DNA of 52,935 bases, from positions 1 through 52,935 of IMG/VR virus record IMGVR_UViG_3300042868_013143; one strand, given 5' to 3'. The number at the start of each line of letters is the position of its first letter. Position 1 is the stretch's first letter. The notes beneath the pieces were generated by a model. The model made no database searches and was not told the DNA's origin. It worked only from the letters and a program-made list of their open reading frames with translations. The stretch is from a virus. Shown piece by piece: positions 24,890 to 33,202 of the stretch. A program made the translations under genes and the position numbers.

Positions 24890-24996
24890 AGTCAGGTGGC
24901 GGAGTGGCTTAACGCTGAGCATACATAGAGTCTGGGAATGTGGTATGTATGATACCTATACACGGGGACTCGCAGGTTCGAATCCTGTCCTGGTTA
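24890..24996 (+). tRNA. tRNA-like gene, class II, with expanded anticodon arm
   Basis: Acceptor AGTCAGG (24890-24896) / CCTGGTT (24989-24995), discriminator A. D-arm GCG-CGC, and a T-arm with a canonical TTCGAAT loop. Between D and T arms there are 56 bases, about 20 more than a Leu/Ser tRNA. The central helix is 24920-24927 / 24944-24951 (8 bp) with a 16-base loop. No anticodon can be assigned; an intron-like insertion is possible. Confidence 0.6.
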
Positions 24997-25020
24997 CTAT
25001 ATTTTTTGTAAAAAAATTTA

Positions 25021-25079
25021 TATTTATTATTATGAAAACAAATAAAATATCTCTTCAGTTCTGGTAGTTTAAACCAGAA
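25021..25079 (+). promoter_or_regulatory. TATTTATT box, 11-codon leader ORF and hairpin before 25085
   Basis: The box at 25021-25028 is followed by an ORF (25032-25067) opening MKTNK and ending QFW-stop. The hairpin TTCTGGT (25059-25065) / ACCAGAA (25073-25079) covers the Trp and stop codons. The architecture recalls the array leaders, but there is no T run. Confidence 0.35.
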
Positions 25080-25084
25080 TACAT

Positions 25085-25783
25085 ATGAATAGAAAAAATC
25101 CCCACTTTAAAGAGTGGTTAAAAGTTTGGGAGGAAGTCCAAACTTTAATTGATTACAAACGTAATCGTAATTGGATTCCATTGGAAAAGCCTTACAGAAA
25201 AGGCTATTGGATGTCTTTTGACCTTCGTGAAGATATTAAAAATCGTGAAGATGCTTGGGTGTTTTATACATGCATTGAATTGTTTGGTACACATACTTGG
25301 TGTAAAGACAAAACAATGACATATAAATCTAGAAAGAAAAAGCCAGAGCCAATTGCCCTTGAGAAGAAGTTAATATCAGAAGAGAAATATGAAAACTTGC
25401 CAAGCGCAGTTCAAAAATATTTTTCAGAATCATCTAGCTACAATAAAGGCTGGAATCCATATAGAAAAACTTATTATTGTAATGTTCCAGATTATTTCTT
25501 TGTATACAAGTTAGAACCTAGATGGATAACACACTATCAGGAAGTAGATTCTGTTATTGAGCAAGAAATAAGTGAGAAGCGTGATTATGTTGATAAGAGC
25601 CCAAAATTTCAAAATGTAGGAAAGTGGAGTTATAATGCTCCAAAGTCATTCTGCAAATTTTTAAACAGAAGCGATAGAAGACTTAACAAACAAGTTCTTC
25701 AAAAAAACTTGATGTCAGAAGATTGGGATAAGTATGAATATAAATATAATCACAGACATTACGCAAAATGGTTGTATTGGTAA
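25085..25783 (+). CDS. Hypothetical 232-residue Trp/Tyr-rich basic protein
   Basis: Unusually rich in Trp, Tyr, Lys and Arg throughout (for example RKGYWMSFDLRED near residue 39 and HRHYAKWLYW at the C-terminus). No membrane segment and no recognised motif. It lies after the tRNA/ncRNA region and before a CorA-like transporter. The aromatic, basic composition could fit nucleic-acid binding. Confidence 0.6.
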   Translation: MNRKNPHFKEWLKVWEEVQTLIDYKRNRNWIPLEKPYRKGYWMSFDLREDIKNREDAWVFYTCIELFGTHTWCKDKTMTYKSRKKKPEPIALEKKLISEEKYENLPSAVQKYFSESSSYNKGWNPYRKTYYCNVPDYFFVYKLEPRWITHYQEVDSVIEQEISEKRDYVDKSPKFQNVGKWSYNAPKSFCKFLNRSDRRLNKQVLQKNLMSEDWDKYEYKYNHRHYAKWLYW

Positions 25784-25813
25784 AAATTAAAAAATATTTA
25801 TTGAAAAAACCAA

Positions 25814-26818
25814 ATGATTTGTCAGCTTTATACATACAATGAAAATGGTCACTCTCTTGATCAGAATACAGCAGAACATTTTGCAAAAAGGTTTTCGCTA
25901 GACACTTTAAAAAAGGGTAAAGTACATTGGTTGAATTATCACTCTGTGGAATTCAAGGATGAACTATCCAAGATGTTTGATAATTTGGAAATTAGCCCTT
26001 TTATCTTAGAGGATATTTACAAGCTAGAAAAAAGACCAAAGGTTGAAGAATATGCAAATTGTATATTTTTTAAAGTTCAATCACTTCTTCCTGAAAAAGA
26101 TGAAAATCATTTAAACAAAGAAAGTGTGTCATTCATATTGGGTGATAATTTTTTAATTACCACCCAAGAACAGAAATCAGGACACTTTGATGCAGTAAGA
26201 GATAGAATAGAGAACAAGAAAGGTAAATTATGTTTTAAGGGTGCTGATTATTTGCTGTTTAGGTTGTTAGATGCCATTATTGATAATTACTTTGAAGTCA
26301 TAGAGTCAAACATTAAAAAAATCCAACAAATAGAAAAATCACTTTCAAAATCAGATAGCTCTGTATTAAAAGAAATTGAAATAGAAAAGAGAAAAATAAT
26401 GGAACTAAAGAAAATTGTTTTTCTAACTAAAGATGTTATTTCTCACATAGAAAGATTGGATAGTAATCTTATTAAAGAAGAAAACTTCTATTATTTTTCA
26501 GAACTAAAAGATGAATGCTTAACAATTTTAGATGAAATAGATACAGCCTCTCAAATGCTCGATGGTTTATCTAATTTATTCTACGCTATTCAAGGTCAGA
26601 GAATGAACGAGATAATGAAAATGCTTACGTTGGTTAGTACGATATTTATACCTATAACTTTTATAGCTGGAATATACGGAATGAACTTTAAGTATATGCC
26701 CGAATTAGAACAGCCATATGCTTATTATACAATATGGGGCATCATCATTATAACTGTCTTTTCTTTCTTGACTTTCTTTAAGAAAAAGGGGTGGTTAAAA
26801 AGTGGAAAAGATAAGTAG
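25814..26818 (+). CDS. CorA-like divalent cation transporter
   Basis: A 334-residue protein with the CorA layout: a soluble N-terminal domain (1-230), a long stalk helix (about 235-275) and two C-terminal membrane segments. Between the two lies the selectivity motif YGMNF (near 287-291), and a basic tail ends the protein. CorA pentamers carry Mg2+, Co2+ or Ni2+ across the inner membrane. A phage copy may secure Mg2+ for replication or packaging. A TATTTATT box at 25795-25802 lies 11 bases before the start. Confidence 0.9.
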   Translation: MICQLYTYNENGHSLDQNTAEHFAKRFSLDTLKKGKVHWLNYHSVEFKDELSKMFDNLEISPFILEDIYKLEKRPKVEEYANCIFFKVQSLLPEKDENHLNKESVSFILGDNFLITTQEQKSGHFDAVRDRIENKKGKLCFKGADYLLFRLLDAIIDNYFEVIESNIKKIQQIEKSLSKSDSSVLKEIEIEKRKIMELKKIVFLTKDVISHIERLDSNLIKEENFYYFSELKDECLTILDEIDTASQMLDGLSNLFYAIQGQRMNEIMKMLTLVSTIFIPITFIAGIYGMNFKYMPELEQPYAYYTIWGIIIITVFSFLTFFKKKGWLKSGKDK

Positions 26819-26836
26819 TTTTTTGGTTTTTAAGAC

Positions 26837-26844
26837 TATTTATT
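26837..26844 (+). promoter_or_regulatory. TATTTATT box before the 26860 unit
   Basis: Fifteen bases upstream of a three-gene unit in which every product carries the LRKIIRE-type N-terminus. Confidence 0.45.
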
Positions 26845-26859
26845 GAAAAACATTTTTTT

Positions 26860-28218
26860 ATGAATCTAAGAAAACATATCCAAAAAGAAATTAGTAGAAT
26901 ATTGTCTGAAAGCGATTATTTGCCTTTGGGTGCTGAATATATAGAAGATGCGCCATATAATCAGGAAGATCCATCTATTAGACAAGGTAAAAATCCAAAA
27001 GAAAGCAAATATTCACCTGTTTGGCATGGCTATAATGCTGGGTTTTGTATTTTAAAAGATTCAAATGGTAAATTATATTCCTTTTCTTATGATGGAATAG
27101 ATAAGGGTGATTTTGAGCCATATGCCAAAAGAGAGGTTGTTGGTTATGATGAAGATGGTTGGCCTGAATATGCTGAACTTGAATTGGATGGTGACACACT
27201 TGCTGCATATGTAAACGATAATATTGATTCATTAACCACTGGAGTGGGAAGAAAAGATGAATTGGATGGAACAGATATTGTTTTGATTGACAAAGAATGG
27301 AAAGATGGTTGGTTAGAGTACGCTCATAAAAAAGGTATGGGAGATAAAAATCAGGAGTTTATTGAAATTCTTTCTAACTATAATCCAACAGAATCTTTAG
27401 AAGAGTCTGCTCCATACGAGGCTAAAATGCCAAATGAAGAATTCGAAAAAGTTGTTTTTGAATATGAATTTCCTTCTAATGAAAATAGATTGCAATTAAT
27501 TAACATAATCAAAGATTATTTTGGTGAACCACTAGGTAAAGGTAGGGAAGATCAATATTGGTCAACATATATTCCTAAATTGGAGTTGGAAGATTTTATG
27601 TTTGAGGCTCAAGATTTTAATCCATATCCTACAGGAGATGTAATTATGGCAAATAGATTTAAGCCTCTAACAAAAGGTTTAAAAGATGGCGAGATTATAA
27701 AGTTTTTTGATTATACTGTTAGTGAGAATGACCCGCCAAGAGCAGAGGGTTATTTGAAACCAGGGTTCATCCAAAGAAATAGATCTTTAATGAAGTGGGA
27801 TGGAGATGCAAAAGAAGCTTGGATTGACAATTCTATGATTGATAAGTATTATTTCTACCACGGAAATGTTTCCGACATTAAAAATCATCCAGGTAGTAGA
27901 AAGCTTGATTCGGATTATGCAAAAATATTCTTCGACGATTCAATTCTTGATAATATGAATGCAGAACAAGAAGACGAGCTAAGAAACATCATAACTAGCC
28001 ACAAAGGTCAACTGAGATATGTATTTGGTAAAGAAAGAGCTTCTGGCGGTCAAAGATATACATTAGTTCCTCAAGATTTGGCGGATGATTTCATTCAAGC
28101 AGCGTATGATTTTGGCGCTCAATACGCCGAAACAGAAAGGAATATATATTTGGAAGATAAAGCCTTAAATGAAATAAGAAAAATTGTTAGAGGGGTAATC
28201 AATAATGTCATTAAGTAA
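26860..28218 (+). CDS. Large putative packaged protein with capsid-targeting-like N-terminus
   Basis: A 452-residue protein opening MNLRKHIQKEISRILSESD, with a likely L-S-E processing site at residue 17. The body is acidic (residues 18-440), with many Tyr and Trp and no membrane segment. Two regions may be repeats of one alpha/beta fold (around 195-255 and 370-430). A second helix resembling the targeting segment ends the protein (EIRKIVRGVINNV). It is the first gene of a unit with 28221 and 29378. Function unknown. Confidence 0.6.
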   Translation: MNLRKHIQKEISRILSESDYLPLGAEYIEDAPYNQEDPSIRQGKNPKESKYSPVWHGYNAGFCILKDSNGKLYSFSYDGIDKGDFEPYAKREVVGYDEDGWPEYAELELDGDTLAAYVNDNIDSLTTGVGRKDELDGTDIVLIDKEWKDGWLEYAHKKGMGDKNQEFIEILSNYNPTESLEESAPYEAKMPNEEFEKVVFEYEFPSNENRLQLINIIKDYFGEPLGKGREDQYWSTYIPKLELEDFMFEAQDFNPYPTGDVIMANRFKPLTKGLKDGEIIKFFDYTVSENDPPRAEGYLKPGFIQRNRSLMKWDGDAKEAWIDNSMIDKYYFYHGNVSDIKNHPGSRKLDSDYAKIFFDDSILDNMNAEQEDELRNIITSHKGQLRYVFGKERASGGQRYTLVPQDLADDFIQAAYDFGAQYAETERNIYLEDKALNEIRKIVRGVINNVIK

Positions 28219-28220
28219 TT

Positions 28221-29381
28221 TTGAGTTTAAGAAAAATAATAAGAGAAAGTTTGGAGGCGCTCTTAAATGAGGGCGCACCAAAAAATCTTATGCCCTTAAA
28301 TGAAAAAAAGAAAAAGAAAAGAAAGACTAAACAGCCATTAATGGCAACGCCAACAGGCTCTATTTTTTTTATGGATGCAGCTGTGAGTGAAATTTCAGAA
28401 AGCAAAAAAACTAAAAAAAAAGTTTTAACTGAATCCCTAGCAAACAGAAAAGTTCCAAAAACTTTTGACCACTTAAAGTGGGGTTTAAATCAACAACAAA
28501 AACATTTCCTGCAAGATTTTATAGATACTCACCCAGATACAATGAAAGAGTCTGATTACGAGTATGCTTCAAAAATGACAGGTATACCAGCAAAAAGTAT
28601 AAAGTCTATACAGAATACTTATGGTTCTTGGAATGGAAAGAGTGATGAGCTGGATCCTCAAGATATTAATTCATACGGCAAATTTGCTTTTGGAAAAGGA
28701 GATGTATTTAATGCCAAGGATTATGATTTCCCTCAAAAATATAGAAATGATGTTGTAAATTTTAAGACAATATCAAAAGATGAGGCGGACAATTTAAGAT
28801 ATCCAAAAAAGTCTTTAAGACAAAAGAAATATGAATCAGATTTAGCTGGCTCTATAGGCGGTTCAGTTCGAAAGTCAGATGTGAAAAGACCAGAAGATAA
28901 CTACGATGAGTGGTTAAAGTATTATATTGTTGGTGAGGCAAAACCTAAAGATTGTAGATTAAATAAAGAAAAGAATCAGATAGAGGTAGATTTTGAACCA
29001 TCAGATGATTATTATGATTTCCACAAGTCTATGTTGAATTCAAATAAGAAAAGCAAATTTTGGATTTCAGTCGAAAGTTTAATCAATCAATTCAATGATG
29101 CTTTTGGGACTTATTATATGATAGATGATCAATATGATTTGACACAGGCAAAAAGTAATTGTATAAGATTGGTTGTAAAAGAAATTGCCACTTCAGATAA
29201 GATGCTTTGGGATTCTGATTCGAAAACATATATTCCTTGGGAATACGCTCCTGAAGATTTGAGAAAACAACACTTGGCTCATAAGTCTTGGAATTTGGCA
29301 AAGCCAACTCCAAGCGTAGACTTTAATGAGCTTTTAGATAAGTATTTAAACTTCCACCACTCAATGTTTCAGGGTTTATGA
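28221..29381 (+). CDS. Putative packaged protein, TTG start
   Basis: A 386-residue protein. TTG at 28221 is chosen because it gives MSLRKIIRESLEALLNEGAP, the full shared segment with an L-N-E site at residue 17; the next ATG would remove it. A Lys-rich stretch (KKKKKRKTK) follows, then a charged alpha/beta body. The start lies 2 bases after the preceding stop, and the end overlaps the next ATG by 4 bases, so the three genes are coupled. No domain is recognised. Confidence 0.6.
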   Translation: MSLRKIIRESLEALLNEGAPKNLMPLNEKKKKKRKTKQPLMATPTGSIFFMDAAVSEISESKKTKKKVLTESLANRKVPKTFDHLKWGLNQQQKHFLQDFIDTHPDTMKESDYEYASKMTGIPAKSIKSIQNTYGSWNGKSDELDPQDINSYGKFAFGKGDVFNAKDYDFPQKYRNDVVNFKTISKDEADNLRYPKKSLRQKKYESDLAGSIGGSVRKSDVKRPEDNYDEWLKYYIVGEAKPKDCRLNKEKNQIEVDFEPSDDYYDFHKSMLNSNKKSKFWISVESLINQFNDAFGTYYMIDDQYDLTQAKSNCIRLVVKEIATSDKMLWDSDSKTYIPWEYAPEDLRKQHLAHKSWNLAKPTPSVDFNELLDKYLNFHHSMFQGL

Positions 29382-29896
29382 AAAAATTAAGACATATTAT
29401 AAGAGAGGCTATTGAGTCTGCAATGGAATCAAAAGATGTTAGGTTGGATTTTGATAAAGGGGACATAATGTTGAATGATGAAACTATTGGTTACTTTGAA
29501 TTATATAAAACTAAGAGCGGATTCTTAAAATTAGCGAAAATAGAAATACTTCCTAAATATCAAAGAATGAGATATGCAACTCAGGTTATGAATAAAATAA
29601 TAGCTCACGCAAATCAAGAAGGTGCTACAATCATTTTAACTCCAGATCCATACTTGCGCAATTTAACCAAAAACAATCTTATTGATTGGTATAAAAAATT
29701 GGGATTCATAATGAATAAGGGTAAAAATAAAGATTTCACTCACCAAGAGTTGATGCAGAAGTTTCCTGATTCATTAGATGAGAGTAATTGGCCTCAAAGT
29801 AATATGAGAAACTTTATTCCACCACAATATCCAACATTCCCAAATCCATCAGATTATGATCAGTTTGGCAACAGATTGGATGACATAAATAGATAA
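29378..29896 (+). CDS. GNAT-family N-acetyltransferase with LRKIIRE-type N-terminus
   Basis: A 172-residue protein opening MKKLRHIIREAIESAMES. Residues about 25-130 form a GNAT domain: a beta strand with KLAKIEILPKYQRMRYATQVM, where the Q-R-x-R-x-A/G loop binds acetyl-CoA, and a late WYKKLGF strand-helix. An acetyltransferase with a capsid-targeting-like leader could be injected with the DNA and modify host proteins early, as T4 Alt does with ADP-ribose. That role is inference. The last 40 residues are Pro/Asn-rich. Confidence 0.75.
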   Translation: MKKLRHIIREAIESAMESKDVRLDFDKGDIMLNDETIGYFELYKTKSGFLKLAKIEILPKYQRMRYATQVMNKIIAHANQEGATIILTPDPYLRNLTKNNLIDWYKKLGFIMNKGKNKDFTHQELMQKFPDSLDESNWPQSNMRNFIPPQYPTFPNPSDYDQFGNRLDDINR

Positions 29897-29947
29897 AAAA
29901 ATCTATTTTTCCACCTTTTAATCCCTTATAAATAAGGAAAAAAACTA

Positions 29948-30033
29948 ATCAACATCTTGTGGAAAAAAAGCTTTAAAAAAAGTCTTTTTTTTCTGAATAT
30001 TCGGTTCATATTCTGAAAATATATCTATTTATA
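29948..30033 (+). other. Intergenic region with DnaA-box-like element and TATTTATA box
   Basis: ATCAACATCTTGTGGAAA (29948-29965) is an imperfect copy of the palindrome at 11955. It is followed by A- and T-runs, and a TATTTATA box at 30026-30033 lies 51 bases before the next gene. Nothing else is seen in the 187-base gap from 29897. Confidence 0.35.
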
Positions 30034-30084
30034 AACAGAAGATAAGCGTTCTTTTTATAGTATGAAATTTAAATTTAGTCAAGT

Positions 30085-30408
30085 ATGAAAACAGCGATTA
30101 AAGTTGTTAAACCAAATGTGTTTAACTATGGTGATGATTGGAAAGATTATTTTGTGAAGATTAAAGATTTGAGAAAGGGTGACATTTTTTATGAGTGCTC
30201 TGGAAGTGGTGAAAATTATGAGTTAAGGGTTATTGAAAATCCTAAGAAGACAAAAGAAGGTTGGTTTTGTTTAGTGGAAAATACGAGCAAAGAAGTTTTT
30301 GATTTCTTTGTCTCCTCAGATACAAGTTATTTAGAGCCAAATTTATTTTGGGCTCCAATACATTTATCTCAACTAGAAAATGGTGAGTATGTGTATATGA
30401 TACAGTAA
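30085..30408 (+). CDS. Hypothetical 107-residue protein
   Basis: Strand-rich small protein with DLRKGDIFYECSGSGENYELRV near the middle, resembling a beta-barrel such as an SH3- or hedgehog/intein-like fold, but not assignable. It ends before a long imperfect terminator hairpin. Confidence 0.55.
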   Translation: MKTAIKVVKPNVFNYGDDWKDYFVKIKDLRKGDIFYECSGSGENYELRVIENPKKTKEGWFCLVENTSKEVFDFFVSSDTSYLEPNLFWAPIHLSQLENGEYVYMIQ

Positions 30409-30429
30409 GTTCTGTTCAGTTAATATATA

Positions 30430-30478
30430 AAAGTTATCGACTATGCTATTTATTAGTGTGGTTGGTAACTTTTTTTTG
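30430..30478 (+). terminator. Long-stem terminator
   Basis: A stem of about 12 bp with G-T pairs, near 30430-30442 / 30461-30473, closing an A/T-rich loop and followed by a T run. Confidence 0.55.
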
Positions 30479-30505
30479 TTTTATTCGTATGATATATTAA
30501 ATTTG
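30464..30505 (+). promoter_or_regulatory. ECF-like element (variant) plus housekeeping box
   Basis: GGTAAC (30464-30469), 16 bases, CGTATG (30486-30491) is the most divergent copy of the ECF-like element. A TAAATTTG box (30498-30505), 19 bases after a TTTG ending at 30478, gives a housekeeping alternative. It lies upstream of the 30534 gene. Confidence 0.5.
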
Positions 30506-30533
30506 TCGGTATTAACGATATAAAACACGTCTT

Positions 30534-30704
30534 ATGAAATTTTTAATGATTACAATTTGGTTTTTGATGTCGCTGAGCCTTTGGCTTTTTGCCACTGCAA
30601 TAAAAATTGAAAACCCTCAATTTAAACATTACGAGTTCAGAGCGAAAAGTGTGTTTTATTGGATTGCGGTATTGACTTCTTTATTAATAGGAATTTCAAT
30701 TTAA
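30534..30704 (+). CDS. Small membrane protein (56 residues)
   Basis: Two hydrophobic segments (about residues 3-22 and 40-56) flank a short polar loop (KIENPQFKHYEFRAK). No known family; the length and topology recall small phage membrane proteins that modulate lysis or superinfection. It is preceded by the ECF-like element and overlapped by nothing on this strand. Confidence 0.55.
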   Translation: MKFLMITIWFLMSLSLWLFATAIKIENPQFKHYEFRAKSVFYWIAVLTSLLIGISI

Positions 30705-30714
30705 AGTATATAAT

Positions 30715-31137
30715 ATGAGTTTGGATGTTTATTTAGAAAGAAAGAGGTGGATTAGTTATGATGAAGGCAAAACATATACAGAGGACAAGGAAAATCTGTA
30801 TAGTGCAAACATCACTCATAATTTAGGTGAAATGGCTAGCGAGGCTGGAATCTACGAAGCACTTTGGAGACCTCATAGATTAAAAGAAGGGTATAATATT
30901 CCTGAGAGTGACCATAATGCTGAGTGGGAGTTTGAGGATAATACAATCACAAAAGCTTCTGAAATAATACCTATAATTGAAAAAGGTTTAGAAGATCTTA
31001 AGGCAAGACCTGAATACTTCAAGAAATTTAACTCTCCAAATGGTTGGGGAATGTATGAACACTTTGTTCCATTTGTGGAAAAATACCTGGAAGCCTGCAA
31101 GGAATATCCAGAATCTATTGTCGAAGTCTCAAGGTAA
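30715..31137 (+). CDS. Conserved phage protein, unknown (140 residues)
   Basis: Opens MSLDVYLERKRWISYDEG and includes SANITHNLGEMASEAGIYEALWRPH; this N-terminal pattern is common in phage proteins of unknown function. A His/Glu-rich centre (residues 35-62) might bind metal. It lies 10 bases after the small membrane protein. Confidence 0.65.
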   Translation: MSLDVYLERKRWISYDEGKTYTEDKENLYSANITHNLGEMASEAGIYEALWRPHRLKEGYNIPESDHNAEWEFEDNTITKASEIIPIIEKGLEDLKARPEYFKKFNSPNGWGMYEHFVPFVEKYLEACKEYPESIVEVSR

Positions 31138-31151
31138 ATAAATTAAGGCAA

Positions 31152-31307
31152 ATGAATAGAAAGACTAAACTTTATGGTGTTGATTTATTTTATGGTATTG
31201 GATTGGGATTTGATAAAGCCTATATATCTGATTCAAGATATAAATATAAAATCTATGCAATAACCATATTATTTATTAGATTGAGTTGTTGTATTAGATA
31301 TTGTTAA
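31152..31307 (+). CDS. Possible 51-residue protein
   Basis: An ORF opening MNRKTKLYGVDLFYGIG, aromatic-rich, with a hydrophobic C-terminal stretch containing three cysteines. It fills the gap between two genes. Coding status is moderate: spacing and composition fit, but length is short. Confidence 0.4.
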   Translation: MNRKTKLYGVDLFYGIGLGFDKAYISDSRYKYKIYAITILFIRLSCCIRYC

Positions 31308-31326
31308 AAAATGTATCTTTGTAGTT

Positions 31327-31923
31327 ATGATGATAGAAAATATAAAAATTACAGAATTTGCCAAGAGGCATTTTGATTCAAAGTTCGGAGGTACAAAGAT
31401 TTTAAATGTTACTCCTGAAGATTTTGAACACATGATAAATACTTTACATACATCAGCTCATACAGAGCATTTGTTTGAGCGTGTTATTCCAGGTTATGCT
31501 GATTTTTGTAAACTATTAGTTGTGAAAAATTTTACAAATGCAAAAACTGGTACTTTGCCTATTACGTTGGAAAATTATCAATATCTTAGAACTGGTTATT
31601 CTGCTAGAACAGAAAGTGAACTTCCTATTATGGAAAGATGGTTTGAGCTCCCCTTGCCTGCGCCAAAAGCTGAATATCTTGTTATCGTATTGTATTCAAA
31701 AGAACAACTAGAAAAGGAAGCGACTTCTGAATATGTTTTTGATGGTGATTGGGGTATTGTAGCAATCCTAGGACAAATGTCTGCAGTCGAAGAACCGATG
31801 AAGCCGATAACAATGATGCGAAATGCTCTTGGAATAGAAGAGGGTGGATCTGGAGTTCCAATTGATAAAGAGGCATATAAAAAGTCAGTTGATTTTTGGA
31901 GTTTAAACGCAACTGTAAAATAA
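31327..31923 (+). CDS. Hypothetical 198-residue protein, possibly DUF3228-like
   Basis: A soluble alpha/beta protein with FGGTKILNVTPEDFEHMI near residue 21 and a Pro-rich loop ELPLPAPKAEYLVIVLYS near residue 106. It recalls the DUF3228 family, but I hold that loosely. A TATCTTTG box (31314-31321) lies 5 bases before the ATG, so the message is near-leaderless. Confidence 0.6.
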   Translation: MMIENIKITEFAKRHFDSKFGGTKILNVTPEDFEHMINTLHTSAHTEHLFERVIPGYADFCKLLVVKNFTNAKTGTLPITLENYQYLRTGYSARTESELPIMERWFELPLPAPKAEYLVIVLYSKEQLEKEATSEYVFDGDWGIVAILGQMSAVEEPMKPITMMRNALGIEEGGSGVPIDKEAYKKSVDFWSLNATVK

Positions 31924-31927
31924 TTAT

Positions 31928-31955
31928 TGTAACCTTTTATGTTTATGCTCGTATA
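31928..31955 (+). promoter_or_regulatory. ECF-like promoter of the lipoprotein gene
   Basis: TGTAAC (31928-31933), 16 bases, CGTATA (31950-31955). No TAnnTTTG box is present, so this copy argues that the TGTAAC/CGTATA pair works on its own. Confidence 0.6.
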
Positions 31956-31982
31956 TTAGGGCATAAGCATAAAACAAGTTAT

Positions 31983-32435
31983 ATGAAAAAATTAATTCTT
32001 ATTATTTCAACTTCTTTGTTTTTGTTCTCTTGTGGACAAAAAGAAGTTAAGAGTGTTAGCGAGCCTACCGCTGAAGTTCCTAAAGAAGTAATTGTAGACC
32101 CTTCAATGTCAAACCCTGAATTGTTTTTAGGTAGTGGTGTTGGTCCTGCATTTGTGTCTTTCATTAAAACACAAAACTTTGATTTAGCAATTCAATTCAC
32201 TTCCAAAGAGTCAGTTGACAAGTTTGGTCGTGAAGTGATTTTGGAAAAATATAAAAGTCTAAAGACAAATTATACTTTGAAAAAAGTGTCCACTTCCACC
32301 AATGTCGGAGAAACCACACTAAGATATACAACAAACGAGTTTGCTACTAGCAAGTTTAAAGATTTTGTTGTCGTTGTAGAGAATGATTCATGCAAGATTT
32401 TGTTACCTAATAACTTGGATGATTTCTTAAAATAA
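31983..32435 (+). CDS. Predicted lipoprotein (150 residues)
   Basis: The frame is open further upstream (31896), but ATG 31983 gives a clean lipoprotein signal: MKKLILIISTSLFLFSCGQ, with lipobox LFSC and Cys at residue 17. The mature part starts with a Pro/Glu/Val-rich linker followed by a small alpha/beta domain. It should be anchored in the outer or inner membrane. It has its own ECF-like promoter and lies directly before the envelope cluster, possibly as superinfection exclusion or an envelope accessory. Confidence 0.75.
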   Translation: MKKLILIISTSLFLFSCGQKEVKSVSEPTAEVPKEVIVDPSMSNPELFLGSGVGPAFVSFIKTQNFDLAIQFTSKESVDKFGREVILEKYKSLKTNYTLKKVSTSTNVGETTLRYTTNEFATSKFKDFVVVVENDSCKILLPNNLDDFLK

Positions 32436-32455
32436 TACAAATATTTTTTTTGTAT

Positions 32456-32483
32456 TGTAACTTTTTGTAATTTTGGTCGTAGA
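32456..32483 (+). promoter_or_regulatory. ECF-like promoter of the envelope cluster
   Basis: TGTAAC (32456-32461), 16 bases, CGTAGA (32478-32483), overlapping a TAATTTTG box (32468-32475). It lies 18 bases before the first gene. Confidence 0.6.
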
Positions 32484-32501
32484 ATATAAAAAAACAAGTA
32501 A

Positions 32502-33194
32502 ATGAGTTGGAAAGATTTATTCATTATAAGTAATGAAGAAGAAGCAAAAAAGGAGACGACTGCTCCCGCTACTAGCGAGCCAGTTAAATTTCCTAGTGCA
32601 ACTGACAGTGTGACAATAGCACCTGCAGGTTTTGGATCGCCAAGTGTGGGTGTTCCTTTAGAAAGTAACCCTGCTTGTCAGCCACATATGGAGAAAATAC
32701 TACAAATGTATGAAGCTGGATTTGATGGGCTGAATATGGAGGGGTATGATTTCTTCGAATTCTATAAGGCAATTCTGTCTGCTGGAGCTGATAATCCTGC
32801 GGTTTATCCTATGGCGTTTACAATGGCTCAATCGATGGATAAGAAGATTACAAAAGATTCATTGGTAACTCAATCAGAATTTTATGTTAAAGAAATTTCT
32901 AAAGTTCATACTAAATATGTAAGCGGAGGAAATGACAAGAAGAATGAGTTGTTGTCTAGGAAAGAAAACGAAAGAGAACAATTGGGCACAGAAGTTCAAA
33001 ATTTAAAAATGCAAATTGAGGCATTGACGAATCAATTGAACAATGCGCAAACTAATTTAGTTCAAATAGATAATAAGTATGCCAATGACTTGATGGAAGT
33101 TGAATGCAAGTTAATGGCTAATGATGTTGCTAAGAATAATTTATTAGCTTCAATTGATAAAGTAAAACAAGGTTTAATTAATAACGTTAAGTAA
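32502..33194 (+). CDS. Coiled-coil protein, first gene of the envelope cluster
   Basis: A 230-residue protein: a low-complexity Pro/Ala/Thr linker (15-50), a helical domain (50-120, HMEKILQMYEAGFDGLNMEGYDFFEF) and a C-terminal coiled coil (about 125-230, Lys/Glu/Gln/Asn-rich). The next gene also has a long coiled coil, and the two are 8 bases apart, so they may form a complex. TelA- or TerD-associated stress clusters of bacteria have comparable partners, but no domain is certain. Confidence 0.65.
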   Translation: MSWKDLFIISNEEEAKKETTAPATSEPVKFPSATDSVTIAPAGFGSPSVGVPLESNPACQPHMEKILQMYEAGFDGLNMEGYDFFEFYKAILSAGADNPAVYPMAFTMAQSMDKKITKDSLVTQSEFYVKEISKVHTKYVSGGNDKKNELLSRKENEREQLGTEVQNLKMQIEALTNQLNNAQTNLVQIDNKYANDLMEVECKLMANDVAKNNLLASIDKVKQGLINNVK

Positions 33195-33202
33195 AAAGTA
33201 AA

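Noticed and set aside
31896-31982. ATG at 31896 as start of the lipoprotein gene
   Set aside because: It overlaps the preceding gene, and only the later ATG leaves the lipoprotein signal at the N-terminus.
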